Below are positions 1 through 13,887 of a stretch of DNA of 64,000 bases, piece by piece. The position numbers were made by a program, and so were the translations under genes. The DNA is taken from positions 1,080,100 through 1,144,099 of the forward strand of contig KB722741.1 of the NCBI GenBank assembly GCA_000349905.1, read 5' to 3'. How positions within the stretch are numbered: the stretch's first letter is position 1; each line of letters starts with the position of its first letter. This DNA is from Volvariella volvacea V23. Lineage: Eukaryota; Basidiomycota; Agaricomycetes; Agaricales; Pluteaceae. The notes under the pieces are model-generated. The model was not told where the DNA came from. It did no database searches and saw nothing but the letters and a program-made list of their open reading frames with translations.

Positions 1-3000
1 GGATGGGATTGCAAATGCGTCGACTGGACGATGGCCGGCTAAGCCGGACGCACCTCGTTTAGGGCTAGCGTGTACTAACATTTAAGAGCCAGAGACGAGG
101 TATGGGGCTCGGAGCGCGTTGACATTTGCAGAGCAATATGGGAAGCGTAGTAAACGCCAGCGACGCTGAACCGTTGACCACTAAACCTTTCTCCTCTGTT
201 TGACCTCTCTAGCATCCTGCAGCTTTCGTTTCGGCCTCAACAGTGCTCCGGGGATTGCGTGTTCGCATTCATGGAGTTTGGTGCTAGATTTAAGGTCAGA
301 TTATATTATATATCAATAGAAATTGGCGTACAGAAAACAGATTACGACCAAGTTCAGGACGGTTATTTATTCTCTGTAGTGACGTTGTAAACAAGGTGAC
401 AGACGTCGACGCGGCCAAAGCTCAAGAGGTCTACATGCAATGCCGTGCGCCAGAAAATAGATTACACGGAGATATCTTCAAAGTTTTACAATTGCTCCAA
501 TGCGCCTATCCGCCCAAACTCTTCCCCTCGTTTCGTAAACTTTGTGCAGATGCCATCCAGTATGTTGAACGCTATAGAACGTTGCCTAGTCAAGCCAGTA
601 AAGTTGGCATGAATGACGTGACGTTGAGAGATGGGTCAAGAGGTCGAACGGAGACCGGGCGTATACACCCTTGTAAGCACGCCCGTATCTCGGATTGTCC
701 AACTACGGCCGCCATCTCATGCACTCGATGCCCCAAGCACGACCTCCTTTCGTCCAGCCCACGGCCTCACCATTTCGTCAACCTCTGCCAGAATGTGGGA
801 GGACGATGGAGGGGAGTCAAGACAGGACAGCACCAGCCAGCCCAAGAAGACAGGCTTTTATATGACCCAACCACGCTTCGGATCCTTCCATCGTGGATCT
901 ACCCAAGAAGCTTTCAAAACACCAGACTGGAATCTCAGGAGGCTGGTCAACGTGATGTAGAAGCTGAGAGAGGCGAGCTAAAAAAAGAAAGGGTGCTCAT
1001 CCCGGAAGAACAAACCCCGTGTTGACCTAAAGAATGGCCGTTTCAGACTCTGTATCAGTGGGAAGGTCAATCTCCAGCAAGCAACTCCCGTCTGAGTATT
1101 TACACCACAGGTGCTCAACAAGATCCGCGAACGAAAAAGGAACAACAACACCTTTTCAGCGGGCAATCGCTCCAAGTTGTGCATGTGCCAGTGCCACCAA
1201 ACCCCCCGACTTGGGTGTTCGTAACCCTTCCAGTACCGACAACGGATTGAAATCGATCAAGAAAGCGCTAGGAGACTAGTGGATTCCTTATTGATTTGAA
1301 CCCATTTCTCCAACATTTGCCCCTGTATATGTACCCATCACTTTTGCGCATGAGATTCAAGAAGAAACTCGTATGCTATGGAGGGATTGAGCCTACTCCA
1401 TGTGCAAATATGACGAGGGGAGGTGTCCACTAGCAATCGCAGATGAGTATATGAAATGCGACAACAGGCAAGAGATGATGAAAAAAGGGAATCAAGAAGG
1501 ACAAGACCACTGATCCAACGAAGAAAGGCATTTATACGCCCGACTCTGTGGATTGTTCCATCGAGAACCCATCCAAAGCTCACAAATGCCCAAACTTGGA
1601 GTAAGAAATGACAAGAAAGAGAGATTCGTTCCGGGATCGGGGGCGAGACAAAGTTGGCGTTAGAAGTCCAATCATGGAGACTTTGCCAGCAAACCAGTCT
1701 TCATGCTCATGGGACGGACATGATGGCTATGAAGCGTGCAGAGCCGTTGTTAAAGTCACCGAAATGGATATCATATTAAGGAATAGATACGCCAATTTAA
1801 CCTAACGAATACCCGTCATGCATCGCTCACCAAAACCCAGGAGGTGCAAAACTTTCAAAACCCCGCACCTCCAATCCATCACGCATCATCCTTCACTCAT
1901 CGTCAAAATCACCACGAGCAACTATTCTCCCTAAATAACTCTCATCCAACGCATCTGCATTCCCAATCAGGCAATGACACGCGTCAGCTCTCAACTCCAA
2001 ACGTACAACAAAATCCACTTACGACCACGATGAACGCTATGTCTCCCTCTATACGCCGACACCAGCGGACTGGGCGAGTTGTAAATCGAGCTCGCAGAGC
2101 CGGTTGAAGAAGTCGAAGCCGAGAACGCCCCAGGCGGGATGGTATACTTCAGCTCCCGCGACGGCGTAGACTGTGGTGTCATAGGATATCCCTTTGATGA
2201 GAACAAGTTCCCATACGGCAGTCTAGACTTTGAGGACGATCCTAGCGCTGTTGATATTGATGAGCTGAGGGGGGATGTTGAAGCACCGAGGGAGGATGAG
2301 AGGCTATATGCGAATGGTTTTTGCGGCTGAGGGCTTGTCTGAGCGTTTTATGCGGGTCAAGGCGCGAATGGATGGGAGGGAGAGGAGGACGTACAAAGGG
2401 AGAGAGAGACTTGAAGGGACGCGTTGTCGAGGATGGTGTACCGGTCGCAGGTGCAACTTTGGCCTTTGCCTGGGCACTCGCCGAGTCCGACGACGCTCTG
2501 GGGTATTTCAGCGCCAAAGCGGCTTCGCATATATTGAACACAAATATCGTGGCAAACGTAACCTCTACCCCACAACCAAGTCAACAACCCCGTCAAGGCA
2601 TACTAGGGACACGACACGGCACCGACCGCGCGGACGCACCTAAAATGCAGCACCACTTGAAAACCCAATCATTCCCCCACTTGTCCGGGCCACTCTTCTT
2701 CAGAACCATCAGCACCGCATACTGCAGGGACGGCACGACCGGCAGCAGATTCGACAGCGCCAAAGTCGACACCAAACACAACACGTTGGATCGAACGCGT
2801 TGGATGGCTTCCGCGCGGTGTGGTCTAAAGTGATTCGTTACGCTGGCCACGGTTGATGATAGCAGGTTTTGCGTCATGTTTGATGTAGAGATGCAGATGG
2901 GGGAGTTGCGAGACGGCGTGGGGACTGGGAAACGATCTGGAGGTCGAACCAGTGGGAGGCGTTGGACAACAGGACACCGTAGCGATCAAAAACCGTGAGC

Positions 3001-4788
3001 AGCAGCCGCAGACCACGTGAGCCACGGATTTATCGGCTTTTGCCGCGGCACTGCACCTCAAGCTGGGCTGTGGTAAGAATGATCTGACGTGCATATTTTT
3101 ATCGCGCTAATTAGCGCATCACGATGCCTTGGAGTGAGAATGAGAGCCCATCGGAGCCGTTTGATGGGGTTTGCTCCATCAGCAGCAGCACAGTCCACTC
3201 CCACTGCGCAGCGTCGGCTAGTGTTGCTTGCACGATGCGCCGACAAGCGACGAGCAGTGGGAACACGCCATGTGTGTAGATGTCCAGGTGAGAGCATACC
3301 ATATTGCAGTATTTACACCTTCCTTCTCCGTTCTCTGCTGATCCTACACCATCCACAAGCGCGACAAGCCGCTAGAAGCACACTCCGAGTCGCAGAACCT
3401 CGTTTGCTGTTCGCACCGACAAGACAGGAGCTTCGAATTTGGTGGCACGAATCAGTCCAACAATCAGTGCTATCTATCAGCTCCAGCTTGATCGCGCTCC
3501 AACAAGTTGCTCCATGGCGCAATGCCGCAATGGACGAGCACAATGAAATCGAAGTTTTAGCAACGTGACTGTGGGTATCATGAACGTGCTTTCTCACTGC
3601 CTAGCCCCGTTTGGCCCTATCTGCGAGCGATCATCATGGGATCTACACGCGTCGACGTCATACTAGTACTCATAAGGCTTTCGAGTATTCTTGGACATCA
3701 ACCAAGAACTTCGAGATAGGTGGTTCACTACCAGTGTCACTGGTATGTCAACTATATACCCTGGCATTCCTTCTAAAGCGCTTAATGTTGCGATTTGCAC
3801 CCTCAAACCGATAGAATGTAATTTACAGCGTGCCACTGCGCATATGGACCAGACGTCTACCCAACACCAGCACAGGTAGCAAGGAGGAAAGCAACTCGAC
3901 CCGCACTCATTGTGCACATCTCAACCAAACATGGCCTACCCAGCCTTCAATATTCAATATCCAGTACCCAGCCTACTCGCTATATGACCATCCCAACATA
4001 CCTACGAGATAACGGAAAATACCAGAAAACATGCTCTCATCAAGCAACGAGCGCGAATCCGGGCTTTGTCCGCCCACGGTGAGACTGCACCCGCCAAACC
4101 AGCCAGCCCAGGATTCAAGCACGCGCACCACACCTACCAGCGAACCAAACGCACTGCAAACCTGGGGGCGGGGGTGGGTCCGACCTGAACCGCAACTCCT
4201 TGCTGCAATCGATATTCTCCTCAGGCTAGCCGAGTGCCTGATAATCTGCGCGACTGTCTACCTGCATTCACTGGCACCGGCAGCTCAAGCTTAGCGATAC
4301 CTCCTGCACCCTGGGGATCATACCTGAACCGACCCCGGGCCCGTGTCCGGCATTGACATCTGCACTAGCACTGACATAGACAGGGGCGCGTCGATATCTA
4401 TCCTAGCCGTGACAATGACATGCACAGGCGGTGGCTTCGCGCGATAGCTGTCGACTCCCGCGTGGTTGGGGTTATTGTATACGGAGTGGACCATCTCACC
4501 GCCACCTGCATACCCGGATTCGAATTGGGATATCAGCCGGGCTTCTTATCACTAAGTTGTTCCTTATCTTTAAACGGTCTATAGTAGTGCCAGCATCGTT
4601 GGTGCTGATCTTCTCCACGACCACATGCCCACCTATTGCCCAATGCAAACACCCTTCACCTCACACCTCCATCCAGAGCAATCGAAATTGCAAACAAAAA
4701 AAGAAACACTCAGGCAGACTAACACGATGCACTGTGCACTAGCCTGTCCAACTTGGTGATACGCATTCTCTGCCCAACTTGCGCGAGC
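1..4788. other. Gene-free or unresolved stretch
   Basis: I could not find a supportable gene here. The longest open frame (396-1025, +) shows no recognisable domain and loses coding character after about 70 residues. A second plus frame around 630-960 contains a phrase (GFYMTQPRFGSFHRGS) that reads somewhat like protein but connects to nothing. Plus frame 2420-2580 also has a short coding-like run. These could be decayed gene pieces or chance. No intron-exon chain with consistent phase could be built. Confidence 0.4.
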
Positions 4789-7700
4789 TCACACCCCCAA
4801 CACCCTAAACGGATCCGACCCTCCACCTTCAAGCCCGCCTAGAATCGCCTGTCTCACTGCACCCAAATAATCGCTCAGCCTCCTCCCGTCCTCGTTCACA
4901 AAGTCTTCGTAGAGCTTATACCTCGAGTCTGCTACAATGTTTGCTAATTCGAGTGCGCGTTTGAGGTTTCTGTTTGATGTAGAGTACCGATCAGCGATTT
5001 TTTCCCCTTTGAAGAAGGGAGGACGGAGGAGAGGAGGGAGCTTACTCTGGTATTTTATGTCTTGAAGAGAACAAGAGCGAGTGAAGCCGGATGATTAGTT
5101 CCGGTATGAAGATCTGACGTATCCTAATCAAGTCGCGACGTCGTTTATCACCTGTAGATAACGCACAAAAACCCTGCTTAGCTCCTTCTCCTTGGCATAC
5201 ACGAGATAGTCAAATACCCACCTCCAGGATTCTCAACATCCGTCACAAGCCACTCCGAAGTCAACAACTTCACAATCTGATCCTTCGCTTGATCAATCAG
5301 ACCCTATATGCACAAAAAAAAGATTTAATCCTCGTCAATTCACCCGAGCAGAGCCCAACAAAACAAAACCACAAACCTTGTAATCACTCAACCAAGCAGC
5401 CCTCGTCTCCTTACTCATCGGCGCGACATCCAAAGCCTGACACTCCACGACTCTATCAAACGTCTCCCAGATTGTGAAGAACTGCCTGTAGTGCAAGTAC
5501 TCCGTCGCTCGGTCTTCGGGTTCGGATATGGATGCTAGCTCGACGGGGAGCATATCGAGCAGGCGTTGTGCTAGGTGCACTCTGCCACAGCCTGGAGAGG
5601 TAAGTGAGTGCGGATGGGGGGAGGGGAGGAAGGAGGGAATGGTACCTAGGAAGTAGCGAAGGAGGACGTTGGCTTGTTCTAGAGCAACGTCAAAGGTGCT
5701 CTCTCCAAACGTCGTCCACTCGATCGAACGCAACAACAAGAGCTCAGCCTCGGTTGGTGGTGGTTGCATTACAATAATAGACGGCAATGACCCCCTAGGT
5801 TGAGGTAACACCTACGCATACTTATCAGTCACAAAGAAAAAATGGTGATGAAACACAGGGGGCTTACCTCGAATGCCTTTTCAATAGTTCGCTCTGCAGC
5901 GACGATGGCGACTCTGTCAACGTCCAACCCATGTTCTCTTGCCTTTGCCAGTGCAGTTTTTCTTTGTGCAAGGTCCGCGGAGAGTTCGAGGGACACGAGG
6001 AACATGGCGTAGCGCTCGATGGCGTTATCTCCTAGTGCACCGGCGTATTGAGCAATAAGTTCTCTTTGGCCAGCATTCTATGCAAAATTAGTATAGGTGA
6101 CTGGTATACGAGAAGGCGGGAGTCTTACTTCCAACACCTGGAGGTACGCTTCAAGAATAACTTGGGTCGCCAGAGGAGGGACGTTGCTATCAATAAGCTG
6201 CAGGAACAGGCAAAGATGCGCGAAGAAGCGACACATTGTAGCATATCTGAACAATCCGAGACTAAGTGATCAAGTTAAATACCCAATAGACTGGACTCAC
6301 TCGTTCATATTTTGATTATATGTCCCATCTTTAAGCCCACGAGCAAAATTCTCCAATAGAATGGTCGTCCTGTTCAGAATAATGTGCAACTGCGAGTAAT
6401 GGAAAGCGTGATTCGCCGGTGGCCTAGAAATCCAGAGTCAGCACACCCTCCGACGCATATAGAGACCTCACGCAATGTACACACCCCTCAGTAACAGCGA
6501 CTGTCTTCAAAGACTCTAAGGCACCCGTCACCTCTTTCTCCCACTCCTTCTCCTCATTGTCAACTTCCGTTTGCGAAATCGGCCTCACCCCTTTTTCTAC
6601 CGCCTCTGAACCGCCCTCCCAGAAACACCCACCAATCCGACCCATTTCCATACTCTGCTTCTCTTCGCACATGATGCTGATTTGCGCCCATAGGTGGTCT
6701 TCCCAGGTACGACAGGCAGACTTGAGGATGACAGATGTTTGGGGTGAGGGAGCTAGGGCCGCGTAGACTGTCCTCTCGTACTCGGGTAGCGATGGCTAGA
6801 CAATGCTTAGAAAAGAGAGGAAATTTTACATGAGGGAACTTACGTTCAAAGCTGCATGCGTGCAAGCAGATTTCCACATTTTCCGCCGGGGATTCCCCAC
6901 CCACCTCTCGAGCTCATCTTCGTCCATCGCGTCCTCGGAAAAGCTTTCAGTAGCTACATGTCTTATATGAGCTGGTTTGTACACCCAGACTAACGACGCA
7001 CTTACATATCGCGCGCCATTGGAACAATAGTGACCCCCTTATGCTCGCAGCTCGCCACGGTTGTTCAGCCTTCCGACATAGCTCTATCGCATCTTCCAAT
7101 CTTCCCGTCCTAATGCAACCATAAATTGCATGCGCAAGGCTTTTCTCGTAGCTCTAAGAGGCAGTCAGCTCATGCCACCGCTCGTTTCGTGTCCTTACGC
7201 ACAGCGTCATCAGCCGCCAGAGCCTTGCCTTCTCTATTTACAGCATCCGGATCCATCTCCCTGACTAGCCCATCTCTCTGACCAGCTCCAGTTCGCAGGG
7301 CTTGCAAAATGTAGTGTTTTGTGAATTTCCAGTAACCGGTCGTTGCTTCTGGTGGTTGCGGTGTGGGTGCTGTTTCGTGCAGCCATTCTCGTACAACAAT
7401 AAGCTCTGAAAGGAGGGGAGAAGAGTTCATTATTGATTGGGCAAGTGTTGAGGTTGGGGTATAAGGGTTTTCGCGAAGCAGTGCTCGGGGTGAGGGGAGG
7501 GGAGCTGGTTCGGTTTTCCTAGCACTAAGATGAAACAGATTAGAAGGATGCATTTAAACTGACACTTGAAGTGGTACGCACGGCATAACAGCTTGAAGGA
7601 GCCCCCAAGTGTTCTGTTCCAATCTCAGTAGTTCCAGCTCTTCCTGTGTCCTCTGCCCATCCGCAATATCCTCCTGATCTAGAATCCTGCAACAATATAG

Positions 7701-7865
7701 TTTCCACTCGCAACAACGAACTTTGAAGCCTTACTCGTCTCGTAGAATTTGCTTCAACCGAGGAGCAAAACCCGTCTCTGGGTCAAGCAACCCCTGCAAG
7801 TCGTCCTTCATAGATTGGCATATTGACAAAACCTCGGCGCATGAGACATATAGGGAGTCGGACAT
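4789..7865 (-). CDS. NUP84: Nucleoporin NUP84/NUP107, scaffold Y-complex subunit
   Basis: This is an alpha-helical scaffold subunit of the Y (Nup84/Nup107) complex of the nuclear pore, needed for pore assembly and mRNA export. Translation starts at the ATG at 7863-7865 (MSDSLYVSCAEVL). The first introns are clear: exon 1 ends at 7735 and exon 2 runs from 7686 with the family phrase EQNTWGLLQAVMP. Later exons give GYWKFTKHYILQALR and EKSLAHAIYGCIRTGRLEDA followed by ELCRKAEQPWRAAS, the Nup84/Nup107 signature. The 3' exons read LLDMLPVELASISEPEDRA, LHYRQFFTIWETFDRVVE and RSRYKLYEDFVNEDGRR, ending in DPFRVLGV and a TGA at 4789. About ten or more short introns interrupt it; I did not place each one. 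I saw no breaks. Family assignment is by recognised motifs; the exact exon list is inferred. Confidence 0.9.
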
Positions 7866-8562
7866 ATCGTTCTCTTTACGCGGCGGACCGGAGAGAGGGG
7901 AGGAATCGCGTCGGTGACCGCGTCGAGCAACGTCGTGTGGCCCGGCGTGACAGCCTTGATGTCACGAGTGTCACGCACAACACCTTGGAAGTCACGCTGG
8001 GTCCTCCATTGAGTCTGTTACCTAAGAAATAACTGGGCTCTTGATTTCAACCACCGTCATTGGTGCGGTGTGCATCTTATGCCACACCAAGATGTGGTCC
8101 TAGTACTCGGTATTCAACACAACTAGTACTATGCAGCCATCTCCGCTGTTCGGATTCCCATCTGTTGAAGTGAATTAGCACTTAATTTCGTTGTTCCCTC
8201 ATGGGAACAATCGCTGGAGGGTGGGTTGATAGACAAAGTCGGATCGGAATCACGTCTGTTCGCATTCGTGAGCAAATGACGAGGAAAAATACATTTTATC
8301 ACAATTCTGGGTATCCAAACGATAGGCTGCCCCAGAAGATACAACCGATAGCAGTAAAGCAAACTCCAAAGCAAGAAAAACCCTCCGGAATTTTGAATAA
8401 TCTACAACGCTCTACTAGAGGCAAGTACGTGACGTGCGATCATAAACCCAGTTTATAATGACACACGCGTCTGGCCGGAGGGAGTAGTGGTGTGCATAAG
8501 TAAGAGGCGAAACTATAGAAGTATAAATGTATAGGACCAAATAGAAATGAAGTGGAAAAAAA
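7866..8562. other. Intergenic, NUP84 5' side to TmpA-like 3' side
   Basis: It separates the start of NUP84 from the stop of the next minus-strand gene. Around 7950-8000 there are several TCACG/GTCAC repeats. No gene seen. Confidence 0.5.
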
Positions 8563-10514
8563 TCAAGAGTCCCAAATAGCACCGAAAGCGGGTACGCCTC
8601 TACTCATCAACCCATAAACCACCTTATACGTCAGCTTCGGGTTGGAAATGATCACAACTGCCTCAGCGTCAAAGTCCTTGTACATTTTGTAGGCCAACTT
8701 GACCATATCGGGTTTGCCATGTTTTCGTGTGTCTACGGAGGAAGGGAGCGTCAATTTCACATGTAAAATGCATGCAAGAAGAACCACCAACTTACCATAA
8801 ATTACCGTATCCGGAGCAGCATTCAAAATCGTATCCACGAGTTTATCCCCAAACGTCTTTCTCACATCCGGGGAAGTCCACAACAACCTATACTCGGCCT
8901 TCTTCGCCAACACATGTGGAGCGAATGGCCCGATACCGCTGCCCGTGGCAACAAAGATCAACCTCCTGAACATGGGCACAAGCCTCAAAACACCGAATGT
9001 AGGAACGCCGCGAACCCAGATTTCGGAGGGAGGCTGAGTGATTTGTTTCGTGGTCCAATCACCGGCTTTGGAGACGACCATTGAGAATCCTTTCTTTCCG
9101 GGCTCGCGGATGGTGGCGAAGCTGTGCCATTCGGTGAGAGGTGCTTCGGAAACGCGGACGAAGCTGCCGGGATAGGGTGTTGCTGATGGATTGATATAAG
9201 TGGAAGTCGCTAAAATCGTGGAATGATAAAGACTTACCATAGTCGAAGTAGAGTCGTACGGCGTGATCTGACAAAACTTCTGAACGGACAGGAACCTTAC
9301 GGAGTCTTGTCCAAGGAAGGATGATAGACCCTAAACACCCGATTGAATGGGGGTGTGAAAAAAAGTTGACGTTTGATAAGCGGGGCTGGTAGATCTCCAA
9401 GCGGCGTTATGTCATACCTGTCAAAATTGCTACCAGCCAGAATGCAACTGAATTTACCAAGGCAATGCCCAATTTTTGATCTGGTTCTTTGTAGTCATTC
9501 GTCAGGAGGACGACCTAGTTTGTGAAGCTCAGTCAGTAAAATGATCGGACAAAGTAGCTCCAAAGGACGCTTACATGTGCCCAGACGAGTGCTACAGCAG
9601 TCCATCCGAGGAATCGGTGAACGCATTCAAACCCATCGTGGTGGCGACTCCTGAAAGCAGGGTAGGCAAAAATAACTATTCCCACTAGCAATGTCAAGAT
9701 GCAGTAACTAATGACAAGGGTTGGGATTGAAATCTAAATTGAAGAGAAGTTCAGCGGAAAAGATTTTACCCGTTATACTGCAGATCCTAACCTTTTCTTT
9801 TCTGATGAACTCCCTCGTGGCTTGGGCAGTGAACAAGACGAGCCAGATGACACCGGATGTAGCTGCTCCAGAGTGAATCCCACCGATAGAGTACACCCTC
9901 GCGGCAATTCTTCGAATCCAAAGTGGCCACCTATTAATAGTGGTCAGTACAAATGCTCGGGTTGACCTAGGATACTGGAAAGGGGAGTCGGCAAAGGTAA
10001 CTCACGATTTTGGAACAGAGCAAAACACGTTGAAGAACGCGTTAATGACATGGTCTTGGCGCATAAGAACGGCGGCAAACAAATTGGCCACGACAATCAA
10101 CGCGAGTTCTGCCGCGTTGGCGCCAGTGACGGCGACCCAGATGAAGACGCCCATGTTCGTCGCAAAGACGATGCCGAATAGTCTCCTATACAAGGAGAAA
10201 ATCTGGTGGCGGATATTGCGCATCCATTTTCCCTGAGTCTTCTCTGGTAGTTCCTCTTCAAGGTAGCCTGACCAGTAGTTTTCGTGGGACACGGATGTAG
10301 ACTCGGACTTGAGATCCTTAGCCTCCTTGGAAATGTCGGTGATGGTAGGCGACTGGGAGTGGTGGATGTTGGATTGGGAGGATTTGGATGACAAGGAGCC
10401 CGAGCCCGACGCAGTATCGCTGTTGGAACGTTGAGCTGCATGAACAGCAGGAGGGATGGAGGCGGGAAGAGAGGGTACGACGAAGTTATTTGCCTGGGAT
10501 TCCATATCCTGCAT
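8563..10514 (-). CDS. TmpA-like integral membrane flavoprotein (ferric-reductase-like fold)
   Basis: The protein resembles fungal TmpA, a membrane oxidoreductase tied to conidiation signalling in Aspergillus; its substrate is not known. The N-terminal ~95 residues are Ser-rich and cytosolic (NSDTASGSGSLSSKSSQSN). Several membrane segments follow (GVFIWVAVTGANAAELALIV, SGVIWLVLFTAQ, TLVISYCILTLLVGIVIFAY, FLGWTAVALVWAHVVLL). The C-terminal half has ferredoxin-reductase character: WTRLRKVPVRSEVLSDHAVR, then GSFVRVSEAPLTEWHSFATI, a nucleotide-binding LIFVATGSGIGPFAPHVL, and a C-terminus ending in PAFGAIWDS. The first in-frame ATG is at 10514; the frame opens upstream only with GTG. A second ATG lies at 10505. 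About six introns. It faces NOP8 across a 1.1-kb divergent intergenic region. No break seen. Confidence 0.8.
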
Positions 10515-11634
10515 GTTGAGCAAACTCAAGGTTGGCGTTGACCACACAGAGAAATCTTGGTTGCAAAATTTGCAGCCTTTATAAGTGCAAGATTGCGTTG
10601 ACTGCTTTCCCCATTTCGTCTTGGAATAACACGGTTCCGAATTCTACCACTCATGCATGCATCTCAAGCACAAGAAAAGATAGAAGACCGAGAAAGCACC
10701 GCGAGTACGGATAGGGCACAGCTGCACTTGACTGAGACTTGATGATTCACTTGTGTATACCCATTATGCTGGAGTGCGATCGCAACATGCATTGTTAGAT
10801 CTTTTTTCTCACTGCCGATAATGATTGACATACGGGGAGACCTTGTGCTTATCAGCAGACAAGCCATGAGGATAAGCAATGATTTTCGCACTTTAAGACG
10901 CCAAGCGAGCCGGGTTGGTGATAAAATTATCACAGAACCATCCCCGTACGCGTCCTGTACCGAATGTCGTGATAGATAGCCTGGAACAACTAGAACGCAC
11001 ACGAAATCCATAGATGTGGATAGACCCAAAATAGACCCCGCAAAGCAGCTAAAAGTAGAAACAGGAAAAGTGATAGCAAGGTAATAAGGCAGCGCCATTG
11101 ACGTGTTCATGTGGAAAAAGCTCGTAGGAAGGCCAAAGGGGGATTCAATTATGATCGGCAGGTCTTGAACAAATCATAACGTGGTAACGGACAGACTTGG
11201 AGCGCATCGCTTCCACCTTGTCGGAGCCGAGGCCATCTGGAGCGTGCCGGCCACAATTGTCGCAAAAGCACAGGACGATGTCTTTGACATATCAGACTGA
11301 TGCAGGCAGGGCATCGCAAGCCCGAAAGAGGGCGCCGCATCAGTTAATCTGTCCAGCTTTCAAGATATGCCGACGCATGTGCAAATCCTCTCAGCTGGAT
11401 GCCGGGCTGGAGATAACGCACATGCGAGCCCGTCAGGATAGACAGATAGACGGTGAGCCGTCGTTGGTTATCAGATAGGAGGGCTGCACGAGCTTGATTC
11501 GACGAACATGAAGGGAAAGGATGTGGGTGTTGCCAAGATCACGCAGATCACGCAAATGAAGGCGGGTTGGCTCACGTGTCACGATGTGATGCTCACGCGT
11601 CACATTGCCGGTCTGTCACACTTTGACCGATGCC
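10515..11634. other. Divergent intergenic region between TmpA-like gene and NOP8-like gene
   Basis: It should hold both promoters. No coding sequence could be supported. Near the NOP8 side there is a tandem 9-bp repeat GATCACGCA (11537-11554) and a CACGTG hexamer (11573-11578). Confidence 0.5.
11573..11578. promoter_or_regulatory. Candidate E-box CACGTG upstream of NOP8-like gene
   Basis: A perfect CACGTG lies 57 bp upstream of the ATG at 11635, inside TCAC-rich sequence. CACGTG is the core bound by basic helix-loop-helix factors such as Cbf1. Function is inferred from motif and position only. Confidence 0.3.
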
Positions 11635-13887
11635 ATGGACTCGACCCAAAAAATCACGAAAAGGCTGCATATCTCTGGCCTCACCCCAGCCCTCACTGCC
11701 GCAGATATCTCGCAGAGACTGTCGTCCTTTGGGACCGTCAAGGCGGTGGATGGCTTTGGACTCCTTGATGGCGTCGGGTTACCCAGAAAGTTTGGGTATG
11801 TCACCCTAGAGACAACAAGTTCCCAGCTGGCACGATGTGAGTGGGCACAGGCACTCCGCAAGCGGTGCGACACGTCGTACTGTTGGCTTATGTAGATTAT
11901 GCGTAAAAGGCTTGAACCTACTCAGTGGATCGACGTGGAAAGGCGCAAAACTACGGATCGGTGAAGCAAAACCGGATTACGCCCAGCGGTCAGTCTATGG
12001 CATCACTATCTTCGGAGATAATCATCTAATTCCTCCATGATGCTCCAAATTCTTCTCATGGCTTCAGACTTGCCAAAGAACGAGCACAGGACCAAAAAGA
12101 GCAGGAGGACTCAGGCTCTGCCGAGCCTCCACAAAAACGTCAAAGGCTCTCCAAATCTCGATTCCAATTCGCTGCAACGCACGCAGCAGATATGTCACCC
12201 GTAACTCCTGAAAACGTTCATGAGCATTCAAGATGGAATGTCACTCCTCTAGGTCGCATACTGAGACCTATGCGAATGAGACCCTTGAGACCTCTCCCAC
12301 CACTCCCGTCATCATCCTCCACATTACCCACGGGACAAGCGAACAACAAAATGGGGAAGGGACTGGGAAAGGATAAGAAGAAGAGGATGCGGGAACGCAT
12401 ACCTGACACCAGGGCTAGGAGACGGACCATTGATATGACCAAATGGGGGAGTACGCATCTGAAGGGTGTGTTTTTGGAGGTTGGCGTATCAACAGGTCTA
12501 TCAGGCGTATCTGGGGTTGAATCTGGATCGAAGGAGGAGACCAAGAGAGATATGACGAACACGGTCATCAAGAGCAGGCTTGTCAACACTATCGCGGCTG
12601 AGTCAGTTCATCCTAATCGCACGGAGGAGGCTTATCTACAGGAGGAGGTTGAAAGTAGTGGAGACGAATCGCAGAATCTTCAACGCGAGCTATCATCGCC
12701 CCTGGTTCCAAAGAATAAACCCTTAGAAGAACCAAAATCGGCTCCGATCGCCTCGATACCTAGACCCACTGGGACTAGCAACGAGATAGACCTCACAAAC
12801 GAGAAGTCGGCTACATTAGGTTTGCTTGCGTCCATCTTCGGAAATGAAGACGATGATTGGGGTGGTAAAGAGAGTGTGGGGTCAGACATTGATGAGCAGG
12901 AATTATTGAAGGAGAAGCAGGGTTATCCGCGACACCGGCCAGGGGAGGAAGATAATCAAGAGATAACATACGAAGAAGTTCCTATCGCTAGCAGCGGCCC
13001 TCTGAAGCGCAAGCGAGGGGACGATCATCATCGTGAAGGCGATGATGACGAGTACCAGAAAGTGGGGCTCGGAGCTGTAGCGGGAAACGTTCCCGCATCG
13101 GAGTTGGGAGAGGATACGCCAGCACAGTCGCCAACTAGGATTGCTGAACAAACGAAAGTGCAGGCGCAGACTCAGACGCAGTCAAAAGTACAGCCGACAA
13201 AGTTGAAAGATTTATTTGCACCGAAGGATGATAACGGTAAGGTTCTACAAGCTGTCTTAACACCGATTCTCATATGCTCCCTTTTCTTTTCGTTTAGCTG
13301 GTTTTTCACTCCTTGGCCACCTTGACCTCGACCTTGAGCTAGACGATGAATACATACCATTTGATACAACTCAAAGCGAGGTCGTAGCGAGGACCGTTGA
13401 TACTCCCCAGCCCGACGAATCATCTCGTCCCAAAGGGGAAACGGAAAGGCAAATCAACACGCAGTCACAGTCACAGTCACAATCTCAAAATACAGCTCAT
13501 CGACCACAAGCCTACAATCCAATACACATCGACCCAAAACAACCTTTATTCTTCCCGCCGTCTCTTGCGGCGTCATCGTTATCGGCGTCAAATAAAGCCC
13601 AACCCAAGTACATCATCGATGTACTAAAAGATCGCGGATGGTATTGGAGTGATGAAAAGCTAGGATTTTGGAGAACTGAGACTGAGGGGGAAATCAGAAA
13701 GCGATGGGAGGAGAACAAGAGGGATTTGACGGCAGATTGGAAGAAGAGATGGAAGGAGGCGGTTAGGAGTGGACGGAGGAAGAGAGGAGGTGCTAGGTCT
13801 GGAGGGGGGAGGGGTGCTGGCGTTAGCGATGCTATGGGAGTGCGTGCTCTCGGTGGTGGTGTTGGTGAAGCCATGGAGTACGAGTGA
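11635..13887 (+). CDS. NOP8: NOP8/NOL8-like nucleolar RRM protein
   Basis: A nucleolar RNA-binding protein probably acting in 60S ribosomal subunit biogenesis, judged by similarity to Nop8/NOL8. Start is the ATG at 11635 (MDSTQKITKRLHISGLTP); an N-terminal RRM follows, with RNP-like LHISGL and KFGYVTLE. Exon 1 ends at about 11836; exon 2 begins at 11910 (NLLSGSTWKGAKLRIGEAKP) and ends in YAQR; exon 3 starts LAKERAQDQKEQED. The middle is long, acidic and low in complexity with basic patches (KKRQRL-like, KDKKKRMRER), typical of nucleolar proteins. A last intron (about 13232-13297) joins LKDLFAPKDDN to AGFSLLGHLDLDLELDDE. The conserved C-terminal helix includes RWEENKRDLTADWKKRWKEA and an RGG-like tail before the TGA at 13887. 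The RRM and C-terminal block make the assignment fairly secure; no break seen. Confidence 0.75.

Noticed and set aside
396..1025. 209-residue plus-strand open frame
   Set aside because: No recognised motif and no splice-consistent continuation; only noted in the intergenic entry.
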